Assembly (NCBI GenBank): GCA_023664345.1
Contig: JAMPFQ010000004.1
Span: 26,084 to 90,083 of the forward strand
DNA: 64,000 nucleotides
Direction of reading: 5' to 3'
Origin: Lachnospiraceae bacterium
GTDB lineage: Bacteria > Bacillota > Clostridia > Lachnospirales > Lachnospiraceae
Part shown: one piece after another, positions 24,885 to 33,505 of the stretch
Layout of the letters: the number at the start of each line of letters is the position of its first letter
How positions within the stretch are numbered: the first letter of the stretch is position 1
The notes under the pieces: model-generated
The model's database searches: none
The model's input: the letters and a program-made list of their open reading frames with translations, nothing else
Told to the model about the DNA's origin: nothing
Position numbers and translations under genes: made by a program

Positions 24885-26543
24885 TCAACTCAGATCCACT
24901 TCTATCATCCTGCTGGCGTGCCCCTCGCTGCCGTTGGCAAACACAGCGGTCACATAATACTGCCATAGGATGCCCGCCTCCGCGGTAAAAGGAAATACCG
25001 CAAGGGACTCTTTCTCCTCTTTCGCCACGTTCCGCACCACCTCGAAAGTCAGTTCCTCTTTCTTCTTCCCGTAGATGTGGTAAGACACTGCGTTTTCCAC
25101 CAGATTCCAGTTCAGCAGGAAGCTGCCCCTGCCGTTCTCCACGGAAATCTCCTGTGCCACAAAGCCGGTCACCGCATCCTCCGCATACACCCTGGCCTTT
25201 CCGGCGCTGTCGATCCTCTTTTCAGGCTTCTTTATCTCTTCCAGGGGCACCGGCTGAACCAGATTTTTCAGTTCATCCAGCTGGCCGTCCCTGTCATACT
25301 CCTGTATCATCTGCGCCACCATATCCGCATAGACCTTTGCGCCGTATTCCTGCAGATGGGCCTTGTCGGAAACTCCGGCGGCGTATGCGCCCTCCGGGTA
25401 CTCCCCCTCCTCCAGCCACATGTACAGATTCTTGCTCTCCTCAGAGCCGATCCGGTTCACATAGTCGTTGCTCCTCTTTCCCAGGTCCAGCACGGGAATG
25501 CCCTGCTCCTGACCGATCTGTAACATCTGCTCCCGATATTCCGCAAAACACAGCTTATTGCTGCCGTCCTCCTCCAGCACCCGCATGGTCACGGGCGTCA
25601 CCAGGACACACTGCGCCCCCCGGCGCCTGCAGGCGTCGATATACCGCCGGATAAAAAAGGGAAACTCCTCCACGGCTATGTAGCGGTTAGGGCGGATTGC
25701 CGTGGCATCGTTGTGGGCAAACTGGACAAACATATAATCTCCCGGGCACAAGATCTCCAGCACCTGATCCAGCTTTCCCTCGTCATAGAAAGACCTGGCG
25801 CTCCTGCCGCCGATGGAACGGTTTTCGATCACCACCCCGGGCAGTTCATATGTCCTCGCCAGGGAATAGGCGCTGTGCTCCGCAGGATACTCCTGATACT
25901 GCTCATCTCCCTTAAAAAACTGATGCAGCATCTGCCCCCAGCCCGTCTGGGGATAAAACCGTTTCTCATAACTCTGCACCGTGGAATCCGATACCAGAAA
26001 GATCCTGGGGATACGCCGCTTCTCCAGAGGCGGCTGCTCCACGATCTCAAGGGAGCCGAGATAGACGTCTCCCTCCATCACCTGCTCATGGATTTCCGGC
26101 AAAGCCGCCGTGACAAAAGTCAGGGTAAAATGATCGTCCGTCAGGCAGAGCGTGACCGCCGCCTCTTTTTCCTCCCCCGGCTCTACCGTGATCGCTTCCT
26201 CTTTCACGATCCCATTCACCCGGATATGGCAGTCATAAGGCTTTTCCCCCGGATTTGTCAGAACTGCCTTTATCAGGTAATTACTGCCGGGAAGCTTTCC
26301 TGACATCTGTGTCGTTTCTTCATAATAATAGATACCGAAGCCTGTCTCCTCGATCTCCTGCCATACGCGGCTGTGGATCTTCAGGATGCCGTTCCGCTCC
26401 TCCAGAAAGCTGCTGCCCGGTTCCTGCCCGGCGCTTCTGGGATGATACACGCCGTCCACCCAGCCCGGCGCTTCTTCGCCGTATGTAATGTCGTGATACC
26501 GGATATCGGCTCCACACTGTTTTATAAGATCCGTCACTTTCAT
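24885..26543 (-). CDS. SGNH-hydrolase, rhamnogalacturonan acetylesterase-like
   Basis: A 552-residue protein without a signal peptide. Residues ~1-190 form an N-terminal beta domain. The SGNH (CE12-like) domain then has block I IFLVSDSTVQSYE (nucleophile Ser in DST), ENRSIGGRSARSF (block II Gly), GDYMFVQFAHNDA (block III Asn) and DKAHLQEYGAKVYADMV (Asp-His). The last ~100 residues resemble a fibronectin-III-type domain. It probably removes acetyl groups from pectin side chains or oligosaccharides inside the cell. GGAGG abuts the ATG at 26543; a GTG two codons later (26537) has ideal spacing and may be the true start. Confidence 0.82.
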   Translation of the reverse strand: MKVTDLIKQCGADIRYHDITYGEEAPGWVDGVYHPRSAGQEPGSSFLEERNGILKIHSRVWQEIEETGFGIYYYEETTQMSGKLPGSNYLIKAVLTNPGEKPYDCHIRVNGIVKEEAITVEPGEEKEAAVTLCLTDDHFTLTFVTAALPEIHEQVMEGDVYLGSLEIVEQPPLEKRRIPRIFLVSDSTVQSYEKRFYPQTGWGQMLHQFFKGDEQYQEYPAEHSAYSLARTYELPGVVIENRSIGGRSARSFYDEGKLDQVLEILCPGDYMFVQFAHNDATAIRPNRYIAVEEFPFFIRRYIDACRRRGAQCVLVTPVTMRVLEEDGSNKLCFAEYREQMLQIGQEQGIPVLDLGKRSNDYVNRIGSEESKNLYMWLEEGEYPEGAYAAGVSDKAHLQEYGAKVYADMVAQMIQEYDRDGQLDELKNLVQPVPLEEIKKPEKRIDSAGKARVYAEDAVTGFVAQEISVENGRGSFLLNWNLVENAVSYHIYGKKKEELTFEVVRNVAKEEKESLAVFPFTAEAGILWQYYVTAVFANGSEGHASRMIEVDLS

Positions 26544-26638
26544 CCTCCGTTCCGGAATGACAGTTTTCCTCTGTTGCTTCTCTCACCAAAAGCTACTCAT
26601 TCTATTGTACCCTCATTTGGGGAAGTGTCAAGGGAATA

Positions 26639-26741
26639 ATGTGAGAAAGGCTCGCAAAGCGAGCCTTTCTCACATGGCAGAATCACTGAAGCGATTCTGC
26701 CTGGGTTCTCACGGATTGTTTGTGTCGCCGCAGGCGGCATG
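26639..26741 (-). repeat. Three-hairpin intergenic repeat, copy C
   Basis: Read on the minus strand, the order is ATGCCGCC hairpin (26741-26727), core ACAAACAATC (26723-26714), hairpin 2 GGCAGAATC/GATTCTGCC (26701-26676) and hairpin 3 ATGTGAGAAAGGCTCGC paired with its perfect complement around TTT (26675-26639). Same plan as copies A and B with different stem sequences. Confidence 0.8.
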
Positions 26742-26928
26742 TCTTCTGATAATTTGCAGGAAATGCAAGGGCATCTTCCTGCGCCCGCTGGCCATTCTGG
26801 GAGGGGATACTGTTCCAAATCATACGGATTTTGGACACGATCTAATGAGGAACATGTTTGAAAAAGTCCTGCTCATAGGCGGCAAAAATTACGACGATAA
26901 AATGAAATTTAGCCACATTTTTACAGTG
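26742..26928. other. Intergenic segment between two structured repeats
   Basis: No supported gene. A short plus-strand frame beginning MFEKVLLIGGKNYDDKMKF at 26856 has GAGGAAC before it but runs into the 99-bp repeat, so it is at best a remnant. Nothing else recognisable is seen. Confidence 0.4.
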
Positions 26929-27027
26929 AGTCAATACCCCGCCGCAATCAGCGGGGTATTGGCCCTCGCGGCATTCGCCAAATGTCCATGCAAGCATGGC
27001 CGTTTGGCTCATTGCCCGCGGGAATAA
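26929..27027 (-). repeat. 99-bp structured repeat, intergenic copy
   Basis: On the minus strand the element runs from TTATTCCCGCG (27027) to ATTGACT (26929). It folds as an outer CCCGCG/CGCG-A-GGG stem, an inner GCCAAA/TTTGGC stem with CCATGC/GCATGG at its tip, and a separate terminal hairpin CAATACCCCGC/GCGGGGTATTG. The copy at 45199-45297 has the same length with seven differences. It sits 14 bp past the stop of the gene at 27042. Confidence 0.85.
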
Positions 27028-27041
27028 AAGAGCGCCCTCTA

Positions 27042-27833
27042 TCAAAAATCCTCCAGTTCCAGATTTCCCGCGTCCTCCGGCAAAAGGCATAATGTGTTTT
27101 CCTGCCCTTTCCATTCCCGGATCCTGTCCGCCCACGAATCGTCTTTCCCAGCCTGCTCTTTCAGGAACGCCGTGCCTGCGTCCGACATCACATGATCGAT
27201 AAACTCCTGCGGCAGCGTCACATGATATTTCAGGACATATTTCCAGGTATCCCTGTCCCAGAAATAATGCCCGTCCGTATACCAGTACGGTCCGGTCAGA
27301 TCCTTTCCCGGCTTAAAAGGATGCTCGTACAGTCCCAGGCTCATTGTCAGAAGTTCTTTCGTCTGCAGATACGCTATCACCTTGTCCGGTACGGAATATC
27401 CCTCTTTCACATAGTCATAAATGCTCTCCTCACCGCATTCGATCTCCCTGAAAGGCGATATGCAGACCTTGCCGTCCATTTCCTCCAGGAAATCGTCCAT
27501 GGCGGCTCTCTGCCGTATCTCTTCCGGAGTTTTCACCTCATGATACGGGACGTTCATGACCACCACATCCCACTCGCCGGGCCCTTTGATCTCTTTTAAA
27601 GTTTCCCCCGACTGCTTCCACTGTTTTGCCTCTTCGGAAACAGGCGCATAGTCTCCCGCCCACTTGGGATTGATGATCTTGATCTCTCTTTCGGTCACGG
27701 AATCATCCATCATTTCAATTCGGATATTTCCACCCTCCGCAAGGGCTTCACCCTCATCAAGCCTGACATGCAGATTGAGGACTTCCCCTTCATTGTCTTC
27801 ATACGGGCATCCCCTGACATACAATATTTCCAT
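27042..27833 (-). CDS. Unassigned cytoplasmic protein (immunity-like C-terminus)
   Basis: A 263-residue acidic soluble protein. The start MEILYVRGCPYEDNEGE is chosen because GGGAGGG lies upstream; the longer frame adds only MWEGYV. No signal or membrane segment is present. The C-terminal part (YTDGHYFWDRDTWKYVLKY, then PQEFIDHVMSD) resembles the end of the protein encoded at 46424 (SLIFHYILQHEYRPPQEFMDAVMDS), suggesting a shared small domain. That domain type is often found among immunity-like proteins of polymorphic toxin loci, but no toxin gene is visible here. The function is unknown. Confidence 0.6.
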   Translation of the reverse strand: MEILYVRGCPYEDNEGEVLNLHVRLDEGEALAEGGNIRIEMMDDSVTEREIKIINPKWAGDYAPVSEEAKQWKQSGETLKEIKGPGEWDVVVMNVPYHEVKTPEEIRQRAAMDDFLEEMDGKVCISPFREIECGEESIYDYVKEGYSVPDKVIAYLQTKELLTMSLGLYEHPFKPGKDLTGPYWYTDGHYFWDRDTWKYVLKYHVTLPQEFIDHVMSDAGTAFLKEQAGKDDSWADRIREWKGQENTLCLLPEDAGNLELEDF

Positions 27834-27926
27834 GACGTATCCCTCCCACATTCATCAAAGGCTTTCCACCAATGATTTTCATCCATCTTACCACACCCGG
27901 GGCAAAACCGCAATCATTCCGGTCAA

Positions 27927-29960
27927 TCAGAATGCCTGCAATATGCCATTCACTTCCATGCGCTCCTCTTCCCGGTCCGGCATATCGCTATAGATGGCAG
28001 ACAGCCTGTTGAGGCATTCGATATAATCATCCTCGACATCCATCTGAACCATTTTCATCGCGTCTTCCGCCTTGGTCAAAAGCTGTATCCTCTCTTCCTG
28101 GTCATCGGTTGCCCTTGCCATTTCGATCAGGGCGTCCGTCTGCAGGAACAGCGCTTTGTGCAGATTGCCGCCGGGAACTTCAATATCCAGAATCCGGTCA
28201 CACTTTTCCACGCAGTCTGCATATCTGCCGTCCTCATAATCCAGCGTTGCCTGAATCAGTCCCTCCGTAAAGGTATCGCCGTCAAACAATTCCCTTGCCT
28301 GACCTGTGACCTGGCTCAGATCCAGTTCCAGCCCAATCCTGTTGGAAAGCAGTAACGTAACCAGGTTAAACCGGAGCAGATTGTCCTCACTGTACCAGGG
28401 CCTTATCTCACCAACCGCCTCCGTCAGATCCGCCGCCAGTTCTTCCCCATCCAGGGCAGGCAGCGCATCGGCATCCTGCAGATAGATCTCAGCGATCAGG
28501 GGATACGCGTCTTTCAGCGCCGCGCCATCGACTACCGCTTCCGCTGCCAGTTTATATGCCTTGGTGTATTCGCCATTCATATACCAAAACCATGCAAGAT
28601 TGAGAATATCCTCCGGCTCATACAGTTCACTGTCCTGCTGATACCGGTCATATAGCTCATCGATATTCTGTCCTCTCCCGTTTCCAAGATACCAATCATA
28701 ATATTCACCCACCAATGCAAGCTTGGGACAGTATGTAACTCTTTCCAGCGAGCCCAGATTCGTGATGATATCCCCGTCACTTTCGTCAAATGTCCCATCC
28801 TGGATATGCCGCATGATTCTCACCATCTGGATCGCCAGATTATCGGGATACATTTCGCAAAAATCATCTAAATGCGGGATGTCGCCCTCATAGTGGCTTT
28901 GAGCGTGGGTCAGGAGTTGGGCAATGTTGTTTATATGCGTTTGTAATACCATTACTCCGCTTTGCGCATGCTGATAATGATTTTCGATCGCCTTTTCCGC
29001 ATACTCCGGCTTCCAATCTACCCTATAGGCGTTCCTATAGCATATCACCGCATTCCACGGCTGGGATATCCGCTCATATACTTCCCCGCCTCTCGCGTAA
29101 AACTCCGCCGATTCTTCAAACTCTCCCTTATAATACCACATCAGCCCCACATTAAAACTGTCCTCATAGTGCCCGTTTTGATAAAGTGCGTATGCTGCAT
29201 CCACATAGATCTTTTGTAATTCTTTTTCATTCCTTTTGCCGCAGATTACAACCGCCTCCATCAACTCATCAAAACTCATATTTTCCGTTTCTCCGGATGG
29301 CAGGGGCTCATTTCCCGGATCAGTCTGACCCGACCCGTCAGTGGGCGCTTCATATCCAAAGTTATCCCAAAAATGGCTCGCGTCATAAAATCTCGTCACG
29401 AACGGAAACGGCGTCTCTTTCAGCTGTTCCAGCAGCAGCGGCTCTATCATCAGCCTGTTTCCCCTGGGATAAGTGATCACGGAAGGCGCAAACAGCATGA
29501 TCAGTATCAAAAAGAAAATGACCACAGACCGGAACAGCCGGGATCGCCCCCTGTCGGCCAGGTTGAGGATCTTGACCACAACCGGGACCAATATCATGAC
29601 CGTTTTATACTCGTTCCAGAATATCACTATCATTTTCAGGAAGTTTTTCCAGACGCCGGAAGTACCGAGCCTTATATTCTGGGTTATCACATATGCGAGA
29701 ACACTGACCGCAAGGAAAACGGCATACGCCAGAAGATATATCACTACCCGCAAAATGCCTATCGCAATGCCGCCCCGCTGTTCAGGCGTCCGGTCATCGC
29801 GTTTCTTCTTTTCCGTCGGCTCTCCCCATGCAAAAAGCAGTTCTGACGCAAAGGAGGAGACGACCGCCATCAACACCCCATACCATTTTTCAAATTCCAC
29901 TGCTGCCAGAAATTCCCTTACCCATACTACCGCGTTGCCGATCATATCCTGAATGTTCAT
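27927..29960 (-). CDS. Membrane protein with TPR-like extramembrane region
   Basis: A 677-residue protein. The N-terminal ~170 residues have four hydrophobic segments (near 24-42, 68-92, 117-130 and 143-162). The remaining ~500 residues are helical and TPR-like (AAYALYQNGHYEDSFNVGLMW, YKGEFEESAEFYARGGEVYER, AWFWYMNGEYTKAYKLAAEAV). The hinge between the two halves is rich in Gly, Pro and Asp (EAPTDGSGQTDPGNEPLPSG). It probably acts as a scaffold at the membrane; no enzyme motif is seen. It is transcribed alone and divergently from the solute-binding lipoprotein gene. Confidence 0.7.
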   Translation of the reverse strand: MNIQDMIGNAVVWVREFLAAVEFEKWYGVLMAVVSSFASELLFAWGEPTEKKKRDDRTPEQRGGIAIGILRVVIYLLAYAVFLAVSVLAYVITQNIRLGTSGVWKNFLKMIVIFWNEYKTVMILVPVVVKILNLADRGRSRLFRSVVIFFLILIMLFAPSVITYPRGNRLMIEPLLLEQLKETPFPFVTRFYDASHFWDNFGYEAPTDGSGQTDPGNEPLPSGETENMSFDELMEAVVICGKRNEKELQKIYVDAAYALYQNGHYEDSFNVGLMWYYKGEFEESAEFYARGGEVYERISQPWNAVICYRNAYRVDWKPEYAEKAIENHYQHAQSGVMVLQTHINNIAQLLTHAQSHYEGDIPHLDDFCEMYPDNLAIQMVRIMRHIQDGTFDESDGDIITNLGSLERVTYCPKLALVGEYYDWYLGNGRGQNIDELYDRYQQDSELYEPEDILNLAWFWYMNGEYTKAYKLAAEAVVDGAALKDAYPLIAEIYLQDADALPALDGEELAADLTEAVGEIRPWYSEDNLLRFNLVTLLLSNRIGLELDLSQVTGQARELFDGDTFTEGLIQATLDYEDGRYADCVEKCDRILDIEVPGGNLHKALFLQTDALIEMARATDDQEERIQLLTKAEDAMKMVQMDVEDDYIECLNRLSAIYSDMPDREEERMEVNGILQAF

Positions 29961-30274
29961 TTGTACCTAAATTCCTTTCTCTGAAGTTGTCAGCGATTGT
30001 TTGAATCCATTCGCTTCTGTACCGTGATTTTATTTCATTATAATATATATTCATTGTTTTTGCCATATGTATATTTATCCTATCAGGGTTGTTTCCTAAA
30101 ACCGCCCAAATGTATTTGCCGGGAACCTGTCTTCCCGGAAAGCGTCGTCCAAGAATGGTGTAGACGGTTCTCGACCTGTGATCAGGCATCGGAGGCTTAT
30201 CCGGTGGCAGGCAACAGGATAGCGGATAGGAATAATCTACTGACATTTTCAAGTCAAATTCATGACAGTCTTTG
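29961..30274. other. Divergent intergenic region
   Basis: About 315 bp between two divergent genes. A minus-strand TATAAT-like box (30035-30045 area) probably serves the membrane TPR gene. The middle (30110-30230) is GC-richer without a convincing frame; nothing else is recognised. Confidence 0.4.
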
Positions 30275-30303
30275 TTTTCAGAAACCGGGGGCGGTGCTAT
30301 AAT
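30275..30303 (+). promoter_or_regulatory. Promoter of the solute-binding lipoprotein gene
   Basis: -35 TTTTCA and -10 TATAAT (30298-30303) are separated by 17 bp. The -35 box is weak, which may indicate an activator. The start codon lies about 78 bp downstream. Confidence 0.5.
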
Positions 30304-30380
30304 ATCATATGGAGATGATCATATCCTTACTGGCTGTAAAGGGCATCAACCATAAATATATTGTAGCAGGAGGGTGGAAC

Positions 30381-31790
30381 ATGAAAGAGAAAAATAAGAA
30401 ACCGGGATTTCGGAGAATTGCCCTGGGAATGGCAGGATTTGTTATAGTGATCGCTGCAGGAATCAGCCTGGCTGTTTTTACAGGACAGAAGAAAGAGACG
30501 GAAGAACCTGCAATGCCCCAGGAGGCGCAGTCCGTGACACATGACAGTATGGATGAAAAAGAGGAAAGTAAATCAGCGCTTCCCCAGGAGAAGCAGGAGA
30601 TCATTCTGTGGACGATGCAGGCTACTCCCATACTGAAAGAATGTGTTGGAAATTTCAACAATGGCGACCATGGATACAGGGTAGTGATCCATGAGTGCTA
30701 CGGCGAGGGACAGAATGTATCTTGGGACGATGCCCTGCTCCGCATGCAGATGGCTCTGTCCGGCAGTACGGGTCCGGATATCGCACTTTTGGACTCGCTG
30801 GATATAAAGGATCTGACTCAACAGGGAATGCTGGAAGACCTGACTCCCTATTTTGCGGGGAGTGAGCGTATACATCAAGAGGACTTTCTGGAAAGTGTAA
30901 CCACTTCCTATACCAATGACGGAAAATGGGGTGCGCTCCCCAGGTGGATCACAATGCAGACCCTGTGGGGCAAACCCGGAATCGTGGGAGACACCCCCGG
31001 CTGGACAGTACAGGAAATGCTGGCGCTGGCGGAGCGATATCCAAATCTTTCCATGACAGGGCAGTTTGCACAGTGGGAATTTTTGACCTATTGTACAGCT
31101 TTTGTACCGGAGACATTTTGGCTGGAACCGAATGGTGAAGCAAAAGAGGATTTGAAAGAGGTATTGGAGCAGACCATGTCTTATCCCGGGCAGATCGACC
31201 ATTCGCGGTGGGATGAGCAATGTTGGCAGGTGTGCCAGGAAGAAGTTCTGCTGACGGAACTGGAAGTGTATAAATTAGAGACTCTGTTTTACCTACAGGA
31301 GTTGGCGGGAGAGGACGGACTGATCCCCATAGGATATCCCACCCTGGACGCAGCGCCAAAAGCATTGCTGTCTCCGGTCAATGGCTTATATGCCATTCCC
31401 GCCAATGCGTCTGACAAGGAAGGCGCATGGACTTTTCTGGAACTTTTTTTTGCGGGAGAACTGGATCCCAGGGAGCGATCCGGACTGTTTTATCAGGCAA
31501 GTGGAATTCCCACATGCAAGCGGGAGTTGGAGGAAGAGTTTCAGTGGGAACTGCAGCAGTGGGAGCAGCAGAAAAAGGAGGATATGGACGAAGAACAGCT
31601 TGCCATCATAGAGGAATGGCGGGAGGAATTGACTGCCATGGCCGATGTATATCCTTCTTTCACTGATTCGTTTCTGGATATCATCGGAGAGGAGAGCGCA
31701 TTTTATTTTGAAGGGGTCAAGACACTGGAGGAGACCCTGCGAGTGATCGAAAACAGAGGAAGTTTGTATTTTCAGGAAAATGCTGATTAG
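30381..31790 (+). CDS. Extracellular solute-binding protein (family 1-like)
   Basis: A 469-residue membrane-anchored protein. The start MKEKNKKPGFRRIALG follows AGGAGG; an earlier ATG has no site. Residues ~12-32 (ALGMAGFVIVIAAGISLAVF) form a signal anchor without a lipobox Cys, followed by an acidic linker. The rest has the layout of sugar-type solute-binding proteins: QEIILWTMQATPILKECVGNFN at the start, GPDIALLDSLDIKDLTQQGMLEDLTPYF as the hinge block, and PANASDKEGAWTFLELFF near the end. No permease or ATPase gene adjoins it, so it may work with a remote transporter or as a sensor. It is related in plan to the disrupted gene at 44119. Confidence 0.78.
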   Translation: MKEKNKKPGFRRIALGMAGFVIVIAAGISLAVFTGQKKETEEPAMPQEAQSVTHDSMDEKEESKSALPQEKQEIILWTMQATPILKECVGNFNNGDHGYRVVIHECYGEGQNVSWDDALLRMQMALSGSTGPDIALLDSLDIKDLTQQGMLEDLTPYFAGSERIHQEDFLESVTTSYTNDGKWGALPRWITMQTLWGKPGIVGDTPGWTVQEMLALAERYPNLSMTGQFAQWEFLTYCTAFVPETFWLEPNGEAKEDLKEVLEQTMSYPGQIDHSRWDEQCWQVCQEEVLLTELEVYKLETLFYLQELAGEDGLIPIGYPTLDAAPKALLSPVNGLYAIPANASDKEGAWTFLELFFAGELDPRERSGLFYQASGIPTCKRELEEEFQWELQQWEQQKKEDMDEEQLAIIEEWREELTAMADVYPSFTDSFLDIIGEESAFYFEGVKTLEETLRVIENRGSLYFQENAD

Positions 31791-31846
31791 CCCCGCAGGG
31801 TCTCCAGGGGTCGTCAATGCGGAACGGTTCTTTCAGGAATTATGCA

Positions 31847-31875
31847 TTGTGGTATCGAAAGAAATATACTATAAT
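31847..31875 (+). promoter_or_regulatory. Sigma-A promoter of the MATE gene
   Basis: -35 TTGTGG (31847-31852) and -10 TATAAT (31870-31875) with 17-bp spacing, about 50 bp before the start codon. Confidence 0.7.
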
Positions 31876-31927
31876 ACGCATATGACATCTATTTTTTAAA
31901 ACAGCTTTAGAGGCCTTGGAGAAACAT

Positions 31928-33286
31928 ATGAGCGCACGCATCAAAACCATGACCCAGGGGAATCCCGGAAAACTGATCCTGACTTTTGCGCTGCCCCTGA
32001 TGGCGGGCAACGTCTTTCAGCAGCTATATACTGTCGTAGACACCATGGTGGTGGGAAAATACCTGGGCGTAGGCGCACTTGCGGCGCTGGGCGCTTCGGA
32101 CTGGATGAACTGGATGATGCTGGGCATCGTGCAGGGTTTTGCGCAGGGATTCGCCATCCGCATGGCCCAGGAATTTGGCGCTGAAAAGTATGGCAGCCTG
32201 CGGAAAGTCATCGGCAATTCCGGGATCCTTGCCCTGATCTCCTCCCTGGCGCTTGTGGTCATAGGACAGCTGACCGCCCGCCCCGTGCTGACGCTGCTGC
32301 AGACTCCCGATGATATCATGGGAAACGCACTGCTGTACCTGCGCATCATGTTCCTGGGACTGCCTATTGTCATGGCATACAACTTCTTTGCCAGCGTCCT
32401 GCGCTCCCTGGGTGACGGCCAGACGCCCCTGCGTGCCATGGTGGTCGCTTCCTTTACCAATATCGGGCTGGATCTGCTGTTTGTATTGGCCTTTCACTGG
32501 GGCATCGCGGGGGCGGCTTCCGCCACGCTGATCGCTCAGCTTGTATCGGGTCTGTTCTGCCTTTACCATATCCGCCGGATCGAGATCCTGCAGATGTCGG
32601 CTTCCGATTTCCGGATGGATGGCCGCCTGGGCGGAAAGCTGATGGCGCTGGGCTTTCCCATGGCGTTCCAGAACTGCATCATCGCCGTAGGCGGCATGAT
32701 CGTGCAATCCGTGGTCAACGGTTTCGGAGTGCTCTTTATCGCAGGTTTTACTGCCAGCAACAAGCTTTACGGCATTTTGGAGATTGCCGCCACCTCCTAT
32801 GGCTACGCCATGATCACCTATGTGGGACAGAACCTGGGCGCGGGAAAGACAAAACGCATCCGCCAGGGAATGCGCTCCGCTCTGGCGATCGCGGTCGTCA
32901 CATCGCTGGCGATCGCCGCGGTCATGCTGTTATTCGGCAAGGCAATCTTAAGCTGGTTCATCTCCGGCACGCCGGAGGAGACGGCGCAGACTCTGCAGAT
33001 CGCCTACTTTTATCTGGCTGTCATGAGCGTCTGTCTGCCCATCCTCTATATCCTGCATGTGACCCGTGCAGGGCTTCAGGGTCTGGGCAACACCCTGCTG
33101 CCCATGGCCTCCGGCATCGCGGAATTTATCATGCGGACGGGCACAGCGCTCCTGCTGCCCCTTGTCATTGGCGAGACAGGCATCTTTTACGCAGAAATCT
33201 CCGCCTGGCTGGGAGCGGATGTGATCCTGGTGGCCAGCTGGCTCGTTGTAGCCGGAAAGCTGCCTGTGGAGCAGGGCGGGACGTGA
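31928..33286 (+). CDS. MATE family efflux transporter
   Basis: A 452-residue polytopic protein with about twelve hydrophobic segments. The ATG at 31928 (MSARIKTMTQGNPGKLIL) has GGAG 8 nt upstream; a TTG at 31916 is an alternative. The family start GNPGKLILTFALPLMAGNVFQQLYTVVDTMVVGKYLG is recognisable, as is its repeat in the second half (LMALGFPMAFQNCIIAVGGMIVQSVVNGFG). MATE proteins exchange cationic drugs or metabolites for Na+ or H+. It has its own promoter and overlaps the start of the DUF1902 gene by 4 nt. Confidence 0.92.
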   Translation: MSARIKTMTQGNPGKLILTFALPLMAGNVFQQLYTVVDTMVVGKYLGVGALAALGASDWMNWMMLGIVQGFAQGFAIRMAQEFGAEKYGSLRKVIGNSGILALISSLALVVIGQLTARPVLTLLQTPDDIMGNALLYLRIMFLGLPIVMAYNFFASVLRSLGDGQTPLRAMVVASFTNIGLDLLFVLAFHWGIAGAASATLIAQLVSGLFCLYHIRRIEILQMSASDFRMDGRLGGKLMALGFPMAFQNCIIAVGGMIVQSVVNGFGVLFIAGFTASNKLYGILEIAATSYGYAMITYVGQNLGAGKTKRIRQGMRSALAIAVVTSLAIAAVMLLFGKAILSWFISGTPEETAQTLQIAYFYLAVMSVCLPILYILHVTRAGLQGLGNTLLPMASGIAEFIMRTGTALLLPLVIGETGIFYAEISAWLGADVILVASWLVVAGKLPVEQGGT

Positions 33287-33477
33287 TAACATTTACATGG
33301 GATGACGAAGCCGATGTATGGATTGCCACCAGCGATGATATCCCCGGACTTGTTCTGGAATCCGGGTCATTTGACGCCTTATTGGAACGTACACGCTTCG
33401 CCATACCGGAACTGCTCGCATTAAACCCTTCCAATCCCCAGCCTTTTTCGCTGACATTTAGATCAGAGCGGCATTAA
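33283..33477 (+). CDS. DUF1902 / HicB-like small protein
   Basis: A 64-residue protein starting at GTG, overlapping the MATE stop in a GTGA arrangement, so it is translationally coupled. The sequence MITFTWDDEADVWIATSDDIPGLVLESGSFDALLE is the HicB-type partial RNase H fold seen in DUF1902. HicB proteins are antitoxins of HicA, but no HicA-like gene is found next to it and it lacks a DNA-binding tail. It may be an orphan antitoxin-like domain; its role is unknown. Confidence 0.75.
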   Translation: MITFTWDDEADVWIATSDDIPGLVLESGSFDALLERTRFAIPELLALNPSNPQPFSLTFRSERH

Positions 33478-33505
33478 CTACAAATTCTAAAATGCCACAA
33501 GCTGC

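Noticed and set aside
26847-27027. Short plus-strand gene beginning MRNMFEKVLLIGGKNYDDK
   Set aside because: It continues into the 99-bp repeat and has no recognisable domain; at most a remnant cut by the repeat.
26842-27135. Minus-strand reading frame ending with LLFPRAMSQTAMLAWTFGEC-like sequence
   Set aside because: It is a translation of the 99-bp repeat; the same peptide appears in the disrupted lipoprotein frame at 45199, so it is not a gene or a conserved protein.
30381-31790. Complete ABC sugar importer operon
   Set aside because: Only the binding protein is present; the next gene is a MATE transporter with its own promoter, and no permease or ATPase gene lies nearby.
33283-33477. 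HicAB toxin-antitoxin pair
   Set aside because: No HicA-like gene was found next to the HicB/DUF1902-like protein, and the gene is coupled to a transporter instead.
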